Assembly: GCF_916858655.1 (NCBI RefSeq)
Contig: NZ_CAKASL010000003.1
Location: 248,001-312,000, forward strand
Direction of reading: 5' to 3'
Length of the DNA stretch: 64,000 nt
Source of the DNA: Aeromicrobium sp. Leaf350
GTDB taxonomy: Bacteria; Actinomycetota; Actinomycetes; Propionibacteriales; Nocardioidaceae
This document shows, one piece after another, positions 36,973 to 44,620 of this stretch. The notes under the pieces are model-generated. The model was given only the letters and a program-made list of their open reading frames with translations, was not told the DNA's origin and did not search any database. The number at the start of each line of letters is the position of its first letter. The stretch's first letter is position 1. The position numbers were made by a program, and so were the translations under genes.

Positions 36973-37247
36973 GGACAAATTCTAGGTGATTGTCGCGACG
37001 GTGACAGTGACTTGGGCGGAGCCAGCCGTCCCTGGGCGCCGACGTCGCCCGGGCGACAGTCGCGCCCGGCCACCCCAGTGAGGCGATCGTCCAACCTCGC
37101 GAGCTCCAGGATCGATGTATGTGCGCACTGCTGGGGTCTCGGCCTCGGCGGCTCAGCCGCAGGTAGCCGGTTCGGTTGCTCTGCGGGAGGAGGCGGCAAA
37201 TGCGACGATCCCCGTGGTGGGCCCACGGTTCGCCGGAAGGGTCTGCA

Positions 37248-37350
37248 ATGTCGAATCACATGCCGACGCTTGCCAGACACGAGCGCATCAGTCTTGTCGA
37301 ACTTCTGCAGAACCTGACTCGGGACGAGTGGGACCGTCCGTCCCTCTGTG
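37248..37350 (+). pseudogene. N-terminal fragment of a maleylpyruvate isomerase / mycothiol-dependent DinB-like protein
   Basis: About 35 codons read MSNHMPTLARHERISLV, then ELLQNLTRDEWDRPSLCAS, the typical start of actinobacterial MDMPI-family proteins. After the codons for PSLC the match stops abruptly at about 37350 and the sequence becomes the reverse-strand toxin fragment described next. It is therefore a broken end joined to another broken gene. Confidence 0.65.
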
Positions 37351-37540
37351 CGTCGACGTCGTTGGTGGGGCGCACGACGCCGATGCCGTGGTGGATCGTG
37401 TGGAGCTATGTCATCAGTCCGCCGACCAAGGTCCAGCTCCCGGCCGGGAGGGCGTGTGCCAGTTCCGCGACAGCGGGCCACGGAGTCGGCCATCCGCCGG
37501 GTGGGGCGGCGACCTCGATAGTCGGGCGGGCGGCGCTCAT
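37351..37540 (-). pseudogene. Truncated AbiEii-type nucleotidyltransferase toxin
   Basis: From ATG 37540 (overlapping the antitoxin stop as ATGA) the frame reads MSAARPTIEV, later HALPAGSWTLVGGLMT, then an in-frame TAG, then LHTIHHGIGVVRPTNDVD, where homology ends at about 37350. In intact relatives the residue at the stop is Gln (CAG to TAG is one base change). GG...DVD is the start of the nucleotidyltransferase active site. The C-terminal two-thirds are gone, replaced by the MDMPI fragment. So the toxin is doubly inactivated: nonsense codon and truncation. Confidence 0.75.
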
Positions 37541-38205
37541 CGGTACGCCTCCAGCGAGTCGGCCAGCACACGACGGCCGACACCGCGAAGACGTGGGTCC
37601 GTGCTCGTGGCCGCATCCAGGGCCGCGACGACGGAGGTGTCGACCAGGGCGCGGACCTGCTCGAAGTCGAAGCCGGTAACCCGCAGCGTGACCGGCCCGG
37701 TCGGGTCGGCGCGCAGGCTGAGATCCCGAGAGATCCTGTCGAGGTCGCTGGCGGCGAGGTAGCCGTCGATGGTGGCGTCGACGGCGTCGGTGAGGCCGAG
37801 TGCCCGGGTGTTGGAGAGGGCGACGACCTCGCGAAGCCGGGGGAGTGCCGCGCGGTGTGCCTCAAAGGTGCGAACCTGAGCGCGGTCGCGGGTCCGGGTC
37901 AGGAGATCGTCGACCTCAGTGAGCTCGCGAAGGCTCTGCCGCAGGCGCGAGGCCTGAGTCGCGCCGAGCCAGTCGGCATCCTGACCGGCGAGCATCGCGA
38001 CGGCCCCCCACGCGGTGTGCTCAGCCCAGGCTCGAGTGCGGCCCATACGCTGCGACTGGAGGTAACGATCGACCGAGCCCCGGTCGACCAGTCCTCGCGC
38101 GACGCGATCGATGGCGCCGGTGTCCGCGAGTCGCCGGGCGTGACGAGCCGACACCCCGAGGGCGTTCGCTGTCTCCTCGATGGTGAGGAACTCCCGACTA
38201 GTCAC
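37537..38205 (-). CDS. AbiEi-like antitoxin / helix-turn-helix protein
   Basis: A 222-residue protein with an N-terminal excisionase-type HTH (FLTIEETANALGVSARHARR) and a conserved C-terminal domain (MGRTRAWAEHTAWGAVAML; SLRADPTGPVTLRVTGFDF). This resembles the antitoxin encoded just before nucleotidyltransferase toxins in actinobacterial AbiE-like pairs. The frame is intact although the toxin gene is wrecked. Start GTG 38205; upstream TTATCT is so close that the mRNA may be leaderless. Confidence 0.75.
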   Translation of the reverse strand: MTSREFLTIEETANALGVSARHARRLADTGAIDRVARGLVDRGSVDRYLQSQRMGRTRAWAEHTAWGAVAMLAGQDADWLGATQASRLRQSLRELTEVDDLLTRTRDRAQVRTFEAHRAALPRLREVVALSNTRALGLTDAVDATIDGYLAASDLDRISRDLSLRADPTGPVTLRVTGFDFEQVRALVDTSVVAALDAATSTDPRLRGVGRRVLADSLEAYR

Positions 38206-38309
38206 AACAGATAATGTCCCATGCCGGACTCAAGCTGTAAATCAACGGTCTGACGCCCGCGAGGTTCCGGCTCCGCGGCGCGAACCTGCCGAAATTGGCG
38301 CTGGCGCGG

Positions 38310-38364
38310 TTGGAATGCGGGTTGAGTGCAAGCTCTCAGGGGTTCGAATCCCCTATCCTCCGCC
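38310..38364 (+). other. Internal diverged copy of the tRNA-Ser 3' half (third att site)
   Basis: Matches the attL/attR repeat from the anticodon loop to CCTCCGCC with two substitutions (TTGGAATGC and GTGCAAGC). The preceding 23 bases, GAAATTGGCGCTG then GCGCGGTTGG, are identical to those before the right-hand copy at 42614, so this is a right-end type junction of the same element family. No 5' tRNA half is present. Confidence 0.85.
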
Positions 38365-38370
38365 GCAATC

Positions 38371-38401
38371 GGGGCTCGCAGCGTTCGTCGCTGCGGGCCC
38401 C
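38371..38401 (+). terminator. Hairpin after the internal tRNA-Ser fragment
   Basis: GGGGCTCGCAGCG and CGCTGCGGGCCCC pair around a TTCGT loop, an equivalent of the tRNA terminator hairpins at the two other att copies but with a different sequence. Confidence 0.65.
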
Positions 38402-38447
38402 GGTGCCGTTTGAGCGCAATGATTCGGGGAGGGACGAGCGACGGAGT

Positions 38448-38463
38448 CCTCTATCCTCCGCCA
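38448..38463 (+). other. Short fourth fragment of the tRNA-Ser 3' end
   Basis: CCTCTATCCTCCGCCA matches the last 16 bases of the tRNA gene including CCA with one mismatch, 84 bp after the internal att copy. Confidence 0.55.
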
Positions 38464-39001
38464 TGAGGCGCTTGTTCCAACCACGTGAGGTTTCACCTCC
38501 GGGGATCGGGAGTAAGCGGCTCAAGGTCAGCGCAGCGCCTCGGGACACGGTCACATCGTGATCGCCCACCGTGGCGCTGTTTGCATGTGCGGCACGTGAC
38601 ATCGCGCGCCGATGCGCTTGGTCGGCTCCGAGGACCGCGTCGAACGGCGGGCGAACCTCGGCGTCGTGGATGCCGTCCTCATCGAGGAAGAGCCGTTTGA
38701 AGTTGGCGTCATTGAGGCTGCTACGCGCTGCGTCGTTCGCCTGTCGGTAGATCGCGCCGACATCTGCGAGTAGCGCCAGGCATTCCTCGAGTAGCTCAGC
38801 ACCGGTAGCGAGTGCCTTGCCTGCGTGGTTGCGCTCGGCTTCGACTCGCTCCCGATCTTCACGTAGCTGGTTGATCCGCTGCCGGATCTTGTGCTGCGGG
38901 AGACCTTGCTCGGCGAGATCCAGAAGTCGTTCCTCGCGCTTGTCGAGATCGATGACTCGCTTCGTCAGCACGGTTTCGAGCTCGCGGATACTCGACTGCC
39001 T
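38464..39001 (-). pseudogene. C-terminal remnant of a large serine recombinase
   Basis: The minus-strand frame contains the coiled-coil/zinc-ribbon-distal region typical of large serine integrases: LDKREERLLDLAEQGLP, KIRQRINQLREDRERVEAE and LNDANFKRLFLDEDGIHDAE. The catalytic N-terminal domain is absent. Upstream of about 39001 the homology stops, and a different short frame encodes one membrane segment (ALIAVVVGGIAAMHG). It is probably debris of an older element at the same site. Confidence 0.7.
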
Positions 39002-39201
39002 CACCGAGCTGTAGGCCGTGCATGGCCGCGATGCCACCGACGACCACGGCAATCAACGCAGCGCGAACCCAGGTGGGTGGCCCCACCCTCGTGGCCGCAT
39101 CACGAGAGGACATTGCCGCAACGGTAGCCCCACGGCGCGACGACAGCTGGGCGTGGACCGGGTGCGACAGGGTCGGTGGCGGACACGAATCGAGGCCGTC
39201 T

Positions 39202-39807
39202 TCACGCTCTCAAACGGGCGATCTTCTGGGATCGTTCGAGAGCCACACGCAGTCGATTGAAGGCTTCTGCGCGTGCGTGGGCGTTGCGTGGTGACGGGTG
39301 CGGGACAGCCAGCACGGGAACAACCCGGGCTGTCTCATCGATCGTCATCAGCCGCATCACACCTTGAAGTGCCGGCATGCCGACGGCGACGACGACGTGG
39401 AGGTCGGGCAGAGCCGCCCACAGCTCCTTCAATGCCGGACGCGCCTCCTCAAGGTCTCGCACCAGTGGCGGCCTTCGATGGCCGGTAGCGTCGTAGGTGG
39501 GCCACGGCACCACGTTCCATCTCACGTACCCGTCACGGGCCACGCCCGCAGAAGCTCGTGCTGCACGGAGCGCGGCCGCGGTCGGGTCGTCGTTGTCCTC
39601 GGTGCTGAACCCGAGGTCACCTGCGGCAACCGTGCGAGGGCCGGGCGACTCCATCAGCACCAGGATCCTCGCGTTCACGCCAGGACCGTCCGGGTCGAAC
39701 CACGGGACGAACCGCTGCTCGTCGACAGCCGCACGCCAAGCACGGACCAGCGCGTTGAGCGCGAAGACGTGCGGCTCGTCCACTCGGGACCGGCGATCGG
39801 TGCTCAT
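39202..39807 (-). CDS. Uracil-DNA glycosylase superfamily protein
   Basis: A 201-residue protein with the UDG-like fold: ARILVLMESPGPRTV (substrate-loop region), STEDNDDPTA, VRWNVVPWPTYD, VVVAVGMPALQGVMRL and AVPHPSPRNAHARAEA, the last matching the His-Pro-Ser motif near the UDG C-terminus. The canonical catalytic residues are not clearly identifiable, so activity is uncertain. Relatives are common on actinobacterial islands. Its ATG (39807) overlaps the LysR gene stop by four bases. Confidence 0.75.
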   Translation of the reverse strand: MSTDRRSRVDEPHVFALNALVRAWRAAVDEQRFVPWFDPDGPGVNARILVLMESPGPRTVAAGDLGFSTEDNDDPTAAALRAARASAGVARDGYVRWNVVPWPTYDATGHRRPPLVRDLEEARPALKELWAALPDLHVVVAVGMPALQGVMRLMTIDETARVVPVLAVPHPSPRNAHARAEAFNRLRVALERSQKIARLRA

Positions 39808-40709
39808 CTCGTGCGGGCTTTCGTGGCGATCGCCAGCAGGTGGCGGACCGGACCGGCCGGCGGGCGGCCGCTGCCGACCCACAGCGCGGTGAGGTCGCGC
39901 GAAAGGTCCAGCCCGATGATCGGCACCTCGACGAGCCGGCCCGCCTCCACATCGCTGCGCACCGAGCGCCGGCTCATGAACGCCGGTGGGCTGCCTGCGC
40001 TGACCGCCGATCGGATGCCGGACGTGGTGGTCAGCTCGACGGCGGGCGCCGTGGCGGTCAAGCCGAGTCGTGCGAGCGCGTCGTCGACGACGCGCCGGGA
40101 GCCTGACCCTTGCTCGCGCCACGTCAGAGGCCGGGTGACGATCTCATCTGGCGCCAGCGGCGAGTCCTGTTTGGCCCACGGGTCGTGCGGTGCCGAGTAC
40201 AGGCCCAGCTCGTCGCGAGCGACGACCAGTGATGCCAGGTCACCGGGGTCGGCACCGTCCTCGACGAAACCGATGTCGGCCGACCCGTCCGCTACGGCCG
40301 TCCGCACGTTCTCGCTGTTGGTGGCGGTCAGGCTGACGACGGTGTCGTGCTGCTGGCGAAGCCGAACCAGCCACAGGGGCAACAGGTGCTCGGCGACGGT
40401 CATGCTCGCCGCGATGCTCAGCTGGTGGGCCCGGTCGTCGCGCAGGGTCGCGATCGACTCGTCGATCTCGTGCGCGAGATCAATCAGACGTGCGGCCCAG
40501 CCGACCATCAGGACACCGGACTCGGTGAGCGTCGATCCTCCGGCAGCACGACGCAGGAGGGTCAATCCCGTCTGGGCCTCGACGGCTCTGAGCCGTTCGG
40601 ACGCCGATTGCTGCGTGATGCCGTTCGCTCGACCCGCAGCGCTGATGCTGCCATGAGTAGCCACGTCGACCAGCAGCTGCAAAGCAGCTAGATCGGGGAT
40701 GTTGCGCAT
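39804..40709 (-). CDS. LysR family regulator divergent from a TDT transporter
   Basis: A 301-residue LysR protein with HTH at about residues 8-66 (VATHGSISAAGRANGITQQS) and an effector-binding domain. ATG 40709. It is divergent from the TDT transporter gene, with 94 bp between starts, the usual arrangement of a LysR activator and its target transporter. It is translationally coupled to the UDG-like gene downstream. Confidence 0.9.
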   Translation of the reverse strand: MRNIPDLAALQLLVDVATHGSISAAGRANGITQQSASERLRAVEAQTGLTLLRRAAGGSTLTESGVLMVGWAARLIDLAHEIDESIATLRDDRAHQLSIAASMTVAEHLLPLWLVRLRQQHDTVVSLTATNSENVRTAVADGSADIGFVEDGADPGDLASLVVARDELGLYSAPHDPWAKQDSPLAPDEIVTRPLTWREQGSGSRRVVDDALARLGLTATAPAVELTTTSGIRSAVSAGSPPAFMSRRSVRSDVEAGRLVEVPIIGLDLSRDLTALWVGSGRPPAGPVRHLLAIATKARTR

Positions 40710-40803
40710 CTTCCAAGAATACCCTCCCTCCACAGGTTTGCCCTGTGGAGCCACAGGATGGCGGGTTCTACCGGCAGCCCCGCATCGAGACCACTGTGGA
40801 GTC

Positions 40804-41952
40804 ATGACCACCGCACACCTCACGACGACCAGCGGGCACGCCGCCTCCAGCACCCGCGACCGAACGGGCTGGCTCCGCGAGCTCGAGGGCGCTCCGGCTC
40901 TCGGCTTCATCGGACCCAACTGGTTTGCCTCGGTCATGGGCACCGGCATCGTCGCAGTCGCCGCTGCCTCCCTGCCCTTCTCCGTCCCAGGGATCACGGT
41001 CTTCGCCACCACCGTCTGGGTCCTCGCCCTCCTGCTGCTCGTCGTGGTGGTCGTGGCGACTGCAGGCCACTGGACGTTGCACGGCGAGGTGGCTCGCGGT
41101 CACCTGGACGATCCTGTGATGTCGCACTTCTACGGCGCGCCCGCGATGGGACTCATGACCGTTGGTGCCGGCGCAGTGCTGGTGGGGCATCACCTGATCG
41201 GCATGACTGCCGCGCTGACGCTGGACTGGGTGCTGTGGACCGCTGGGACCCTGCTCGGTCTGACCACCGCCGTGCTGGTGCCGATCCGCGCCTTCACCTC
41301 GCACGAGGTCCACGAGGACTCCGCCTTCGGCGGCTGGCTCATGCCCGTGGTCCCGCCCATGGTCAGCGCCGCCACCGGCGCAGCCCTCATCCCGCGCCTG
41401 CCGGCCGGCCAGGCCCAGCAGACGATGCTGCTGGCCTGCTACATGCTCTTTGGCCTCACTCTCATGTGCAGCATCATCATGATCGCGTTCATCTGGAACC
41501 GGCTCCTGCGCCACGGCATCGGAGCGGCCGGTGCCGTGCCCACCCTATGGATCGTCCTCGGCCCCGTCGGTCAGTCGATCACCGCGGCCCACCACCTCGG
41601 CAACGTGACCCCCGACGTGCTCGACAGCCCCTATGGCACCGCGTTCCACGCCTTCGCCCTCGTCTACGGCATTCCCATGTGGGGATTCGCGATGCTGTGG
41701 CTGGCGATCGCCGCCACCCTCACCGCCCGCACCGCCAAGGAAGGACTTCCGTTCAGCCTGACGTGGTGGTCCTTCACCTTCCCGGTCGGCACCGTGGTCA
41801 CCGGCACGTCGGGGCTGGCCCAGCTGACCGGCAACCACGTGCTCCAGGTCGCGGCCGGCGCACTGTTCATCCTCCTTCTCAGCGCCTGGGCCGTCGTTGC
41901 CGTCCGCACCCTTCGCGGCGTGCACTCCGGGAAGCTGCTCAAGAAGCCCTGA
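40804..41952 (+). CDS. TDT family transporter (tellurite-resistance/dicarboxylate or sulfite exporter)
   Basis: A 382-residue membrane protein with about ten hydrophobic segments. NWFASVMGTGIVAVAAASLP near the N-terminus and FHAFALVYGIPMWGFAMLWL near the end are TehA/Mae1/Ssu1-like. Family members move tellurite, malate, C4-dicarboxylates or sulfite; the substrate cannot be told here. The mature chain has a soluble N-terminal tail of about 40 residues. ATG 40804, divergent from LysR. Confidence 0.87.
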   Translation: MTTAHLTTTSGHAASSTRDRTGWLRELEGAPALGFIGPNWFASVMGTGIVAVAAASLPFSVPGITVFATTVWVLALLLLVVVVVATAGHWTLHGEVARGHLDDPVMSHFYGAPAMGLMTVGAGAVLVGHHLIGMTAALTLDWVLWTAGTLLGLTTAVLVPIRAFTSHEVHEDSAFGGWLMPVVPPMVSAATGAALIPRLPAGQAQQTMLLACYMLFGLTLMCSIIMIAFIWNRLLRHGIGAAGAVPTLWIVLGPVGQSITAAHHLGNVTPDVLDSPYGTAFHAFALVYGIPMWGFAMLWLAIAATLTARTAKEGLPFSLTWWSFTFPVGTVVTGTSGLAQLTGNHVLQVAAGALFILLLSAWAVVAVRTLRGVHSGKLLKKP

Positions 41953-41992
41953 ACTCCGACAGACCCATACCTCCGATGAAGGGGAAGCCTTG

Positions 41993-42259
41993 ATGAAGAC
42001 GCCCCGTCAGAGCACGATCGAATGGTCCGTCGCCGCCATGTGCATCTGCGGACTCATGCTCCTAGTCCTGGCGCAGAACGACACGCTCCAAGCCCTCCCG
42101 TGGACCAATTTCGGGCTCGCCCTTGCCGGCTTGAGCGCCGTCATGGGAATGGCTCTGGCCATCGCCGAAGCCGACATCTGGCCCGAGCTGGACATCACTG
42201 ACTATGCCGAGCGCACCGAGCAGACCATCACCGCGTGGTCGGGCATGAACGGCCAGTAG
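41993..42259 (+). CDS. Small membrane protein ending in a foreign SDR fragment (chimeric frame)
   Basis: The first about 60 residues form a small membrane protein with two hydrophobic segments (VAAMCICGLMLLVLA and FGLALAGLSAVMGMALAI). From about residue 61 (DIWPELDITDY) the frame runs directly into a short-chain-dehydrogenase C-terminal fragment and stops at TAG 42257-42259. ATG 41993 is preceded by AAGGGGAAG. The chimera probably arose by deletion joining two genes; whether the 88-residue product is made is unknown. It follows the TDT gene by 40 bp. Confidence 0.6.
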   Translation: MKTPRQSTIEWSVAAMCICGLMLLVLAQNDTLQALPWTNFGLALAGLSAVMGMALAIAEADIWPELDITDYAERTEQTITAWSGMNGQ

Positions 42260-42439
42260 GGCGGCGACCCGGCCAAGCTCGCCGGAGCACTCGTGACCCT
42301 GTCGGACTCCGGCGACCTGCCGCTGCGCTTCCTCGCCGGGAGCGACGTCATGGCCGGAGTCGAGCAGAACCTTGCCACCATTCAGGAGCAGAGCAATGCC
42401 CACCGGGAGCTGTCGGCCTCGCTCGCCTACGACGCCTGA
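42173..42439 (+). pseudogene. C-terminal fragment of a short-chain dehydrogenase with an in-frame stop
   Basis: Translates as IWPELDITDYAERTEQ... GMNGQ, stop, GGDPAKLAGALVTLSDSGDL ... HRELSASLAYDA, closely matching the last about 90 residues of the intact SDR at 53757-54599. The stop is one base from the Gln codon of the intact gene (CAG to TAG). No SDR N-terminus or NAD-binding motif is present upstream. Confidence 0.88.
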
Positions 42440-42504
42440 GCCACAATTCTGGTGTTGCTGACCATCGCCTGGCGATGCGATCGGGTGCGCGGAGGCTCGT
42501 CGGT

Positions 42505-42528
42505 TTTGGTCTCAGTTTTGGTCTCAGT
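42505..42528 (+). repeat. Two tandem 12-bp units near the right island end
   Basis: TTTGGTCTCAGT twice without a gap, identical to and in the same orientation as the pair at 20106-20129. Together they bracket the composite island just inside its two ends. Confidence 0.7.
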
Positions 42529-42633
42529 TGGACCATGATGTGCCCTGATTGGGCGTGATGGGCAGTGATGGAAATCGCTGCAATTCCAGCGAAACAGACT
42601 CTGGTGAACTGGTCGAAATTGGCGCTGGCGCGG

Positions 42634-42691
42634 TTGGAAAGCGGGTTGAGTGAAAGCTCTCAGGGGTTCGAATCCCCTATCCTCCGCCAGA
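42634..42691 (+). other. Right attachment site (attR), tRNA-Ser 3'-half duplicate
   Basis: Identical over 58 bp to 19995-20052. The D-arm and 5' half of the tRNA are replaced by element sequence, so it is not a functional tRNA. The chromosome resumes after it. Confidence 0.92.
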
Positions 42692-42705
42692 CGCCAGTGA
42701 GAATC

Positions 42706-42734
42706 GGGCCTCGCACCTTCGCGGTGCGGGGTCC
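42706..42734 (+). terminator. Original tRNA-Ser terminator, now at the right island end
   Basis: GGGCCTCGCACC and GGTGCGGGGTCC pair around TTCGC. It lies 17 bp after the CCA of attR and is presumably the pre-insertion tRNA terminator. It resembles the hairpin carried by the element at 20063. Confidence 0.65.
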
Positions 42735-42767
42735 GTTCATCGTTGGCGGTCTCAGTGCGCGCCTCGC

Positions 42768-43901
42768 TCAGCCCCGGGGGTCGATCGCGACACGGACGGC
42801 CTCGGCGCGGCCGGCGGCCGCCAGCGCGCGGTCGAGGTCGGCGAGGGGGCGAGGCGGCCCGACGAGCGCGGCGAAGGGGTAGTGCGTCGCGCGGTCCTCG
42901 AGGAACGTCACTGCGGCGTGGAGGTGGGCCGGGGCGTAGTTGTGGACGCCGGTCACCGTGACGAGGCGGCGCACGACGCTCTCGGGATCGAGTGGGACCG
43001 GAGGCGTGGGGAACACGCTGCCGACGAGCACCACGACGCCTCCGACGCCCACGGCCTTGATCGCTGCAGTGACCGCCGACGGGGCTCCGGAGGCCTCGAG
43101 GGCGATGTCGATCTCGGTGGCGCCGAGCGTGCGCACTGCTTCGGCGAGACACGGGGAGTCGGCCGGGTCGACGACGCGCTCGGCTCCGAAGTCCAGCGCC
43201 AGCTCGCGACGCCGCCGATCGGGGTCCGAGACGATCACTCGTGCGCCGCGATCGGTCGCCATGGCGCTGGCCGTCAGGCCGATCAACCCGGCACCCGAGA
43301 CCAGGACGACGGAGCCGGCGAGGTCGACCACGGCGGCTGCACGCTCGACCGCGGCCTGGGCCGTGGCGGTGCCGCACGACGCCGGCACGAGCACCGCACC
43401 CGGCAGGTCCTCACCGACGGCGACGATCGCGGTGCCGGCGCGGAGGTGGGCGTGGGTGGCGAAGCCGCCGTTGAGCTGCCACGTCGGCGTGATGCGCTCG
43501 TGGCCGTACTTCAGCAGGGACCGGCACTTCTGAGGGAGTCCACGTCGGCATCGGTCGCACGTGTGGCAGCTCGCCATGATCGACCACACGACGCGGTCCC
43601 CGATGCGCACCGGATCCCCGGAGACGGTGGAGACACGTCCTTCGATCGCCTGGACACGCCCGACGTACTCGTGGCCGAGGACCGACGGGGCCGGTCCGCT
43701 CCGGTCGCCGCGGGTGGTGTGGACGTCCGACCCGCAGATGGTGGCGAGCTCGATCTCGACGAGGACCTCGCCGTCGGCGAGCGCGACACGGTCGACCTCG
43801 AAGGGAACGTGCCGTCGACCGGGCTCGACCCAGCTCATGGCCGTGGCCGGGGGGTCGAGCCGCACCGTCGTCGACGGTGCCGGCTCCACCAGCGACGTCA
43901 C
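42768..43901 (-). CDS. Zinc-dependent alcohol dehydrogenase of the phosphonate operon (TIGR03366-like)
   Basis: A 377-residue medium-chain dehydrogenase. Catalytic zinc ligands are in ICGSDVHTTRG and GHEYVGRV; a structural-zinc cysteine set is CHTCDRCRRGLPQKC; the NAD(P) site is VLVSGAGLIGLTAS. The family is repeatedly found in phosphonate catabolism loci, where it may oxidise or reduce an aldehyde/alcohol intermediate. It is the last gene of the operon. GTG 43901 overlaps the hydrolase stop by four bases (GTGA). Confidence 0.88.
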   Translation of the reverse strand: MTSLVEPAPSTTVRLDPPATAMSWVEPGRRHVPFEVDRVALADGEVLVEIELATICGSDVHTTRGDRSGPAPSVLGHEYVGRVQAIEGRVSTVSGDPVRIGDRVVWSIMASCHTCDRCRRGLPQKCRSLLKYGHERITPTWQLNGGFATHAHLRAGTAIVAVGEDLPGAVLVPASCGTATAQAAVERAAAVVDLAGSVVLVSGAGLIGLTASAMATDRGARVIVSDPDRRRRELALDFGAERVVDPADSPCLAEAVRTLGATEIDIALEASGAPSAVTAAIKAVGVGGVVVLVGSVFPTPPVPLDPESVVRRLVTVTGVHNYAPAHLHAAVTFLEDRATHYPFAALVGPPRPLADLDRALAAAGRAEAVRVAIDPRG

Positions 43902-44620
43902 GAGGCGTCGTCCAGACCGAGCAGCTCGGGGAGCGCGGTCACGTCGGTGACCACCTGGTCGGCGCCGGCGGCGTCGAGCGTCTCGCGGTCGTGGGCGCCG
44001 GACAGCACGCCGACCACGAGCCCGGCACCTGCGGCACGGCCCGATCGGACGTCGCTGGCGGTGTCGCCGACGACGACGGCGGAGGCCACGGACGACGCGC
44101 CGGTGCGCAGGATCGAGGCGAGCACGAGGTCAGGGAACGGTCGGCCGCGGCCGGCATCGACCGGGGAGAGGGCGACGTCGACGAGCGAGGCCCAGTCGAG
44201 CTGACGCAGGATCGCGTCGCGAGTGACGGGGGAGAACCCCGTCGTGAGCGCCACGGCCAGTCCGGCCTCGCGGAACCGCCGCAGCGTCTCCTCGGCACCG
44301 GGGATCGGCTCGACCCCGAGCTCGGCGATCAGCTCCTCGTAGGCCGACTCGAACGCGGAGGTGGCCTCGGTGGCCTTGGCGCGGTCGCCGCCGGAGAGGT
44401 GCGTGAAGACCTCGATCTTCGACTGCCCCATCGTCTCGCGGACGTAGGCGATCGCGTCGTCCCACGACATGCGTGCGGCGACGCCGGTGACCTCGGCGGC
44501 ACGCTGGAACGCGCGCTCGACGATGCCGTCGTCGCGGACCGTGGTGCCGGCCATGTCGAGCACGACGAGCTCGGCCGGGACAGTGCGGAGGGTCTGCGGG
44601 GCGGGGGTGGTGACGGTCAT
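43898..44620 (-). CDS. Phosphonatase-like HAD hydrolase (TIGR03351-like)
   Basis: A 240-residue HAD hydrolase. Nucleophile motif LVVLDMAGTTV, with Gly-Thr-Thr as in phosphonoacetaldehyde hydrolase. TMGQSKIEVF contains the lysine that in PhnX forms a Schiff base with phosphonoacetaldehyde. Later motifs are LTTGFSP, GRPFPDL and VVGDTASDV. It likely cleaves the C-P bond of phosphonoacetaldehyde or a close analogue. ATG 44620 overlaps the FAD-oxidoreductase stop (ATGA). Confidence 0.87.
   Translation of the reverse strand: MTVTTPAPQTLRTVPAELVVLDMAGTTVRDDGIVERAFQRAAEVTGVAARMSWDDAIAYVRETMGQSKIEVFTHLSGGDRAKATEATSAFESAYEELIAELGVEPIPGAEETLRRFREAGLAVALTTGFSPVTRDAILRQLDWASLVDVALSPVDAGRGRPFPDLVLASILRTGASSVASAVVVGDTASDVRSGRAAGAGLVVGVLSGAHDRETLDAAGADQVVTDVTALPELLGLDDAS

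Larger units (their letters stand above)
20051..42691. mobile_element. Composite integrated mobilizable island at tRNA-Ser(GGA), about 22.6 kb
   Basis: Bounded by 58-bp direct repeats of the tRNA-Ser 3' half. It carries a tyrosine integrase, an excisionase-like HTH gene and a MobF relaxase, but no mating-pair or coupling genes, so it fits an integrative mobilizable element. A diverged third repeat at 38310-38364 divides it into a main element (about 18.3 kb) and a smaller remnant-rich segment (about 4.3 kb). The base composition looks less GC-rich than in the flanking genes, especially near the left end. Cargo includes a CYP153 alkane hydroxylase operon and a GNAT-PIN/ASCH pair. Confidence 0.9.

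Noticed and set aside
38310..38401. A second tRNA-Ser gene
   Set aside because: Only the 3' half (anticodon loop onward) is present; acceptor 5' strand and D-arm are missing and the anticodon region is mutated. It is an attachment-site duplicate.
42614..42691. A third tRNA-Ser gene at the right end
   Set aside because: Same reason: no 5' half, and sequence upstream of the core belongs to the element.
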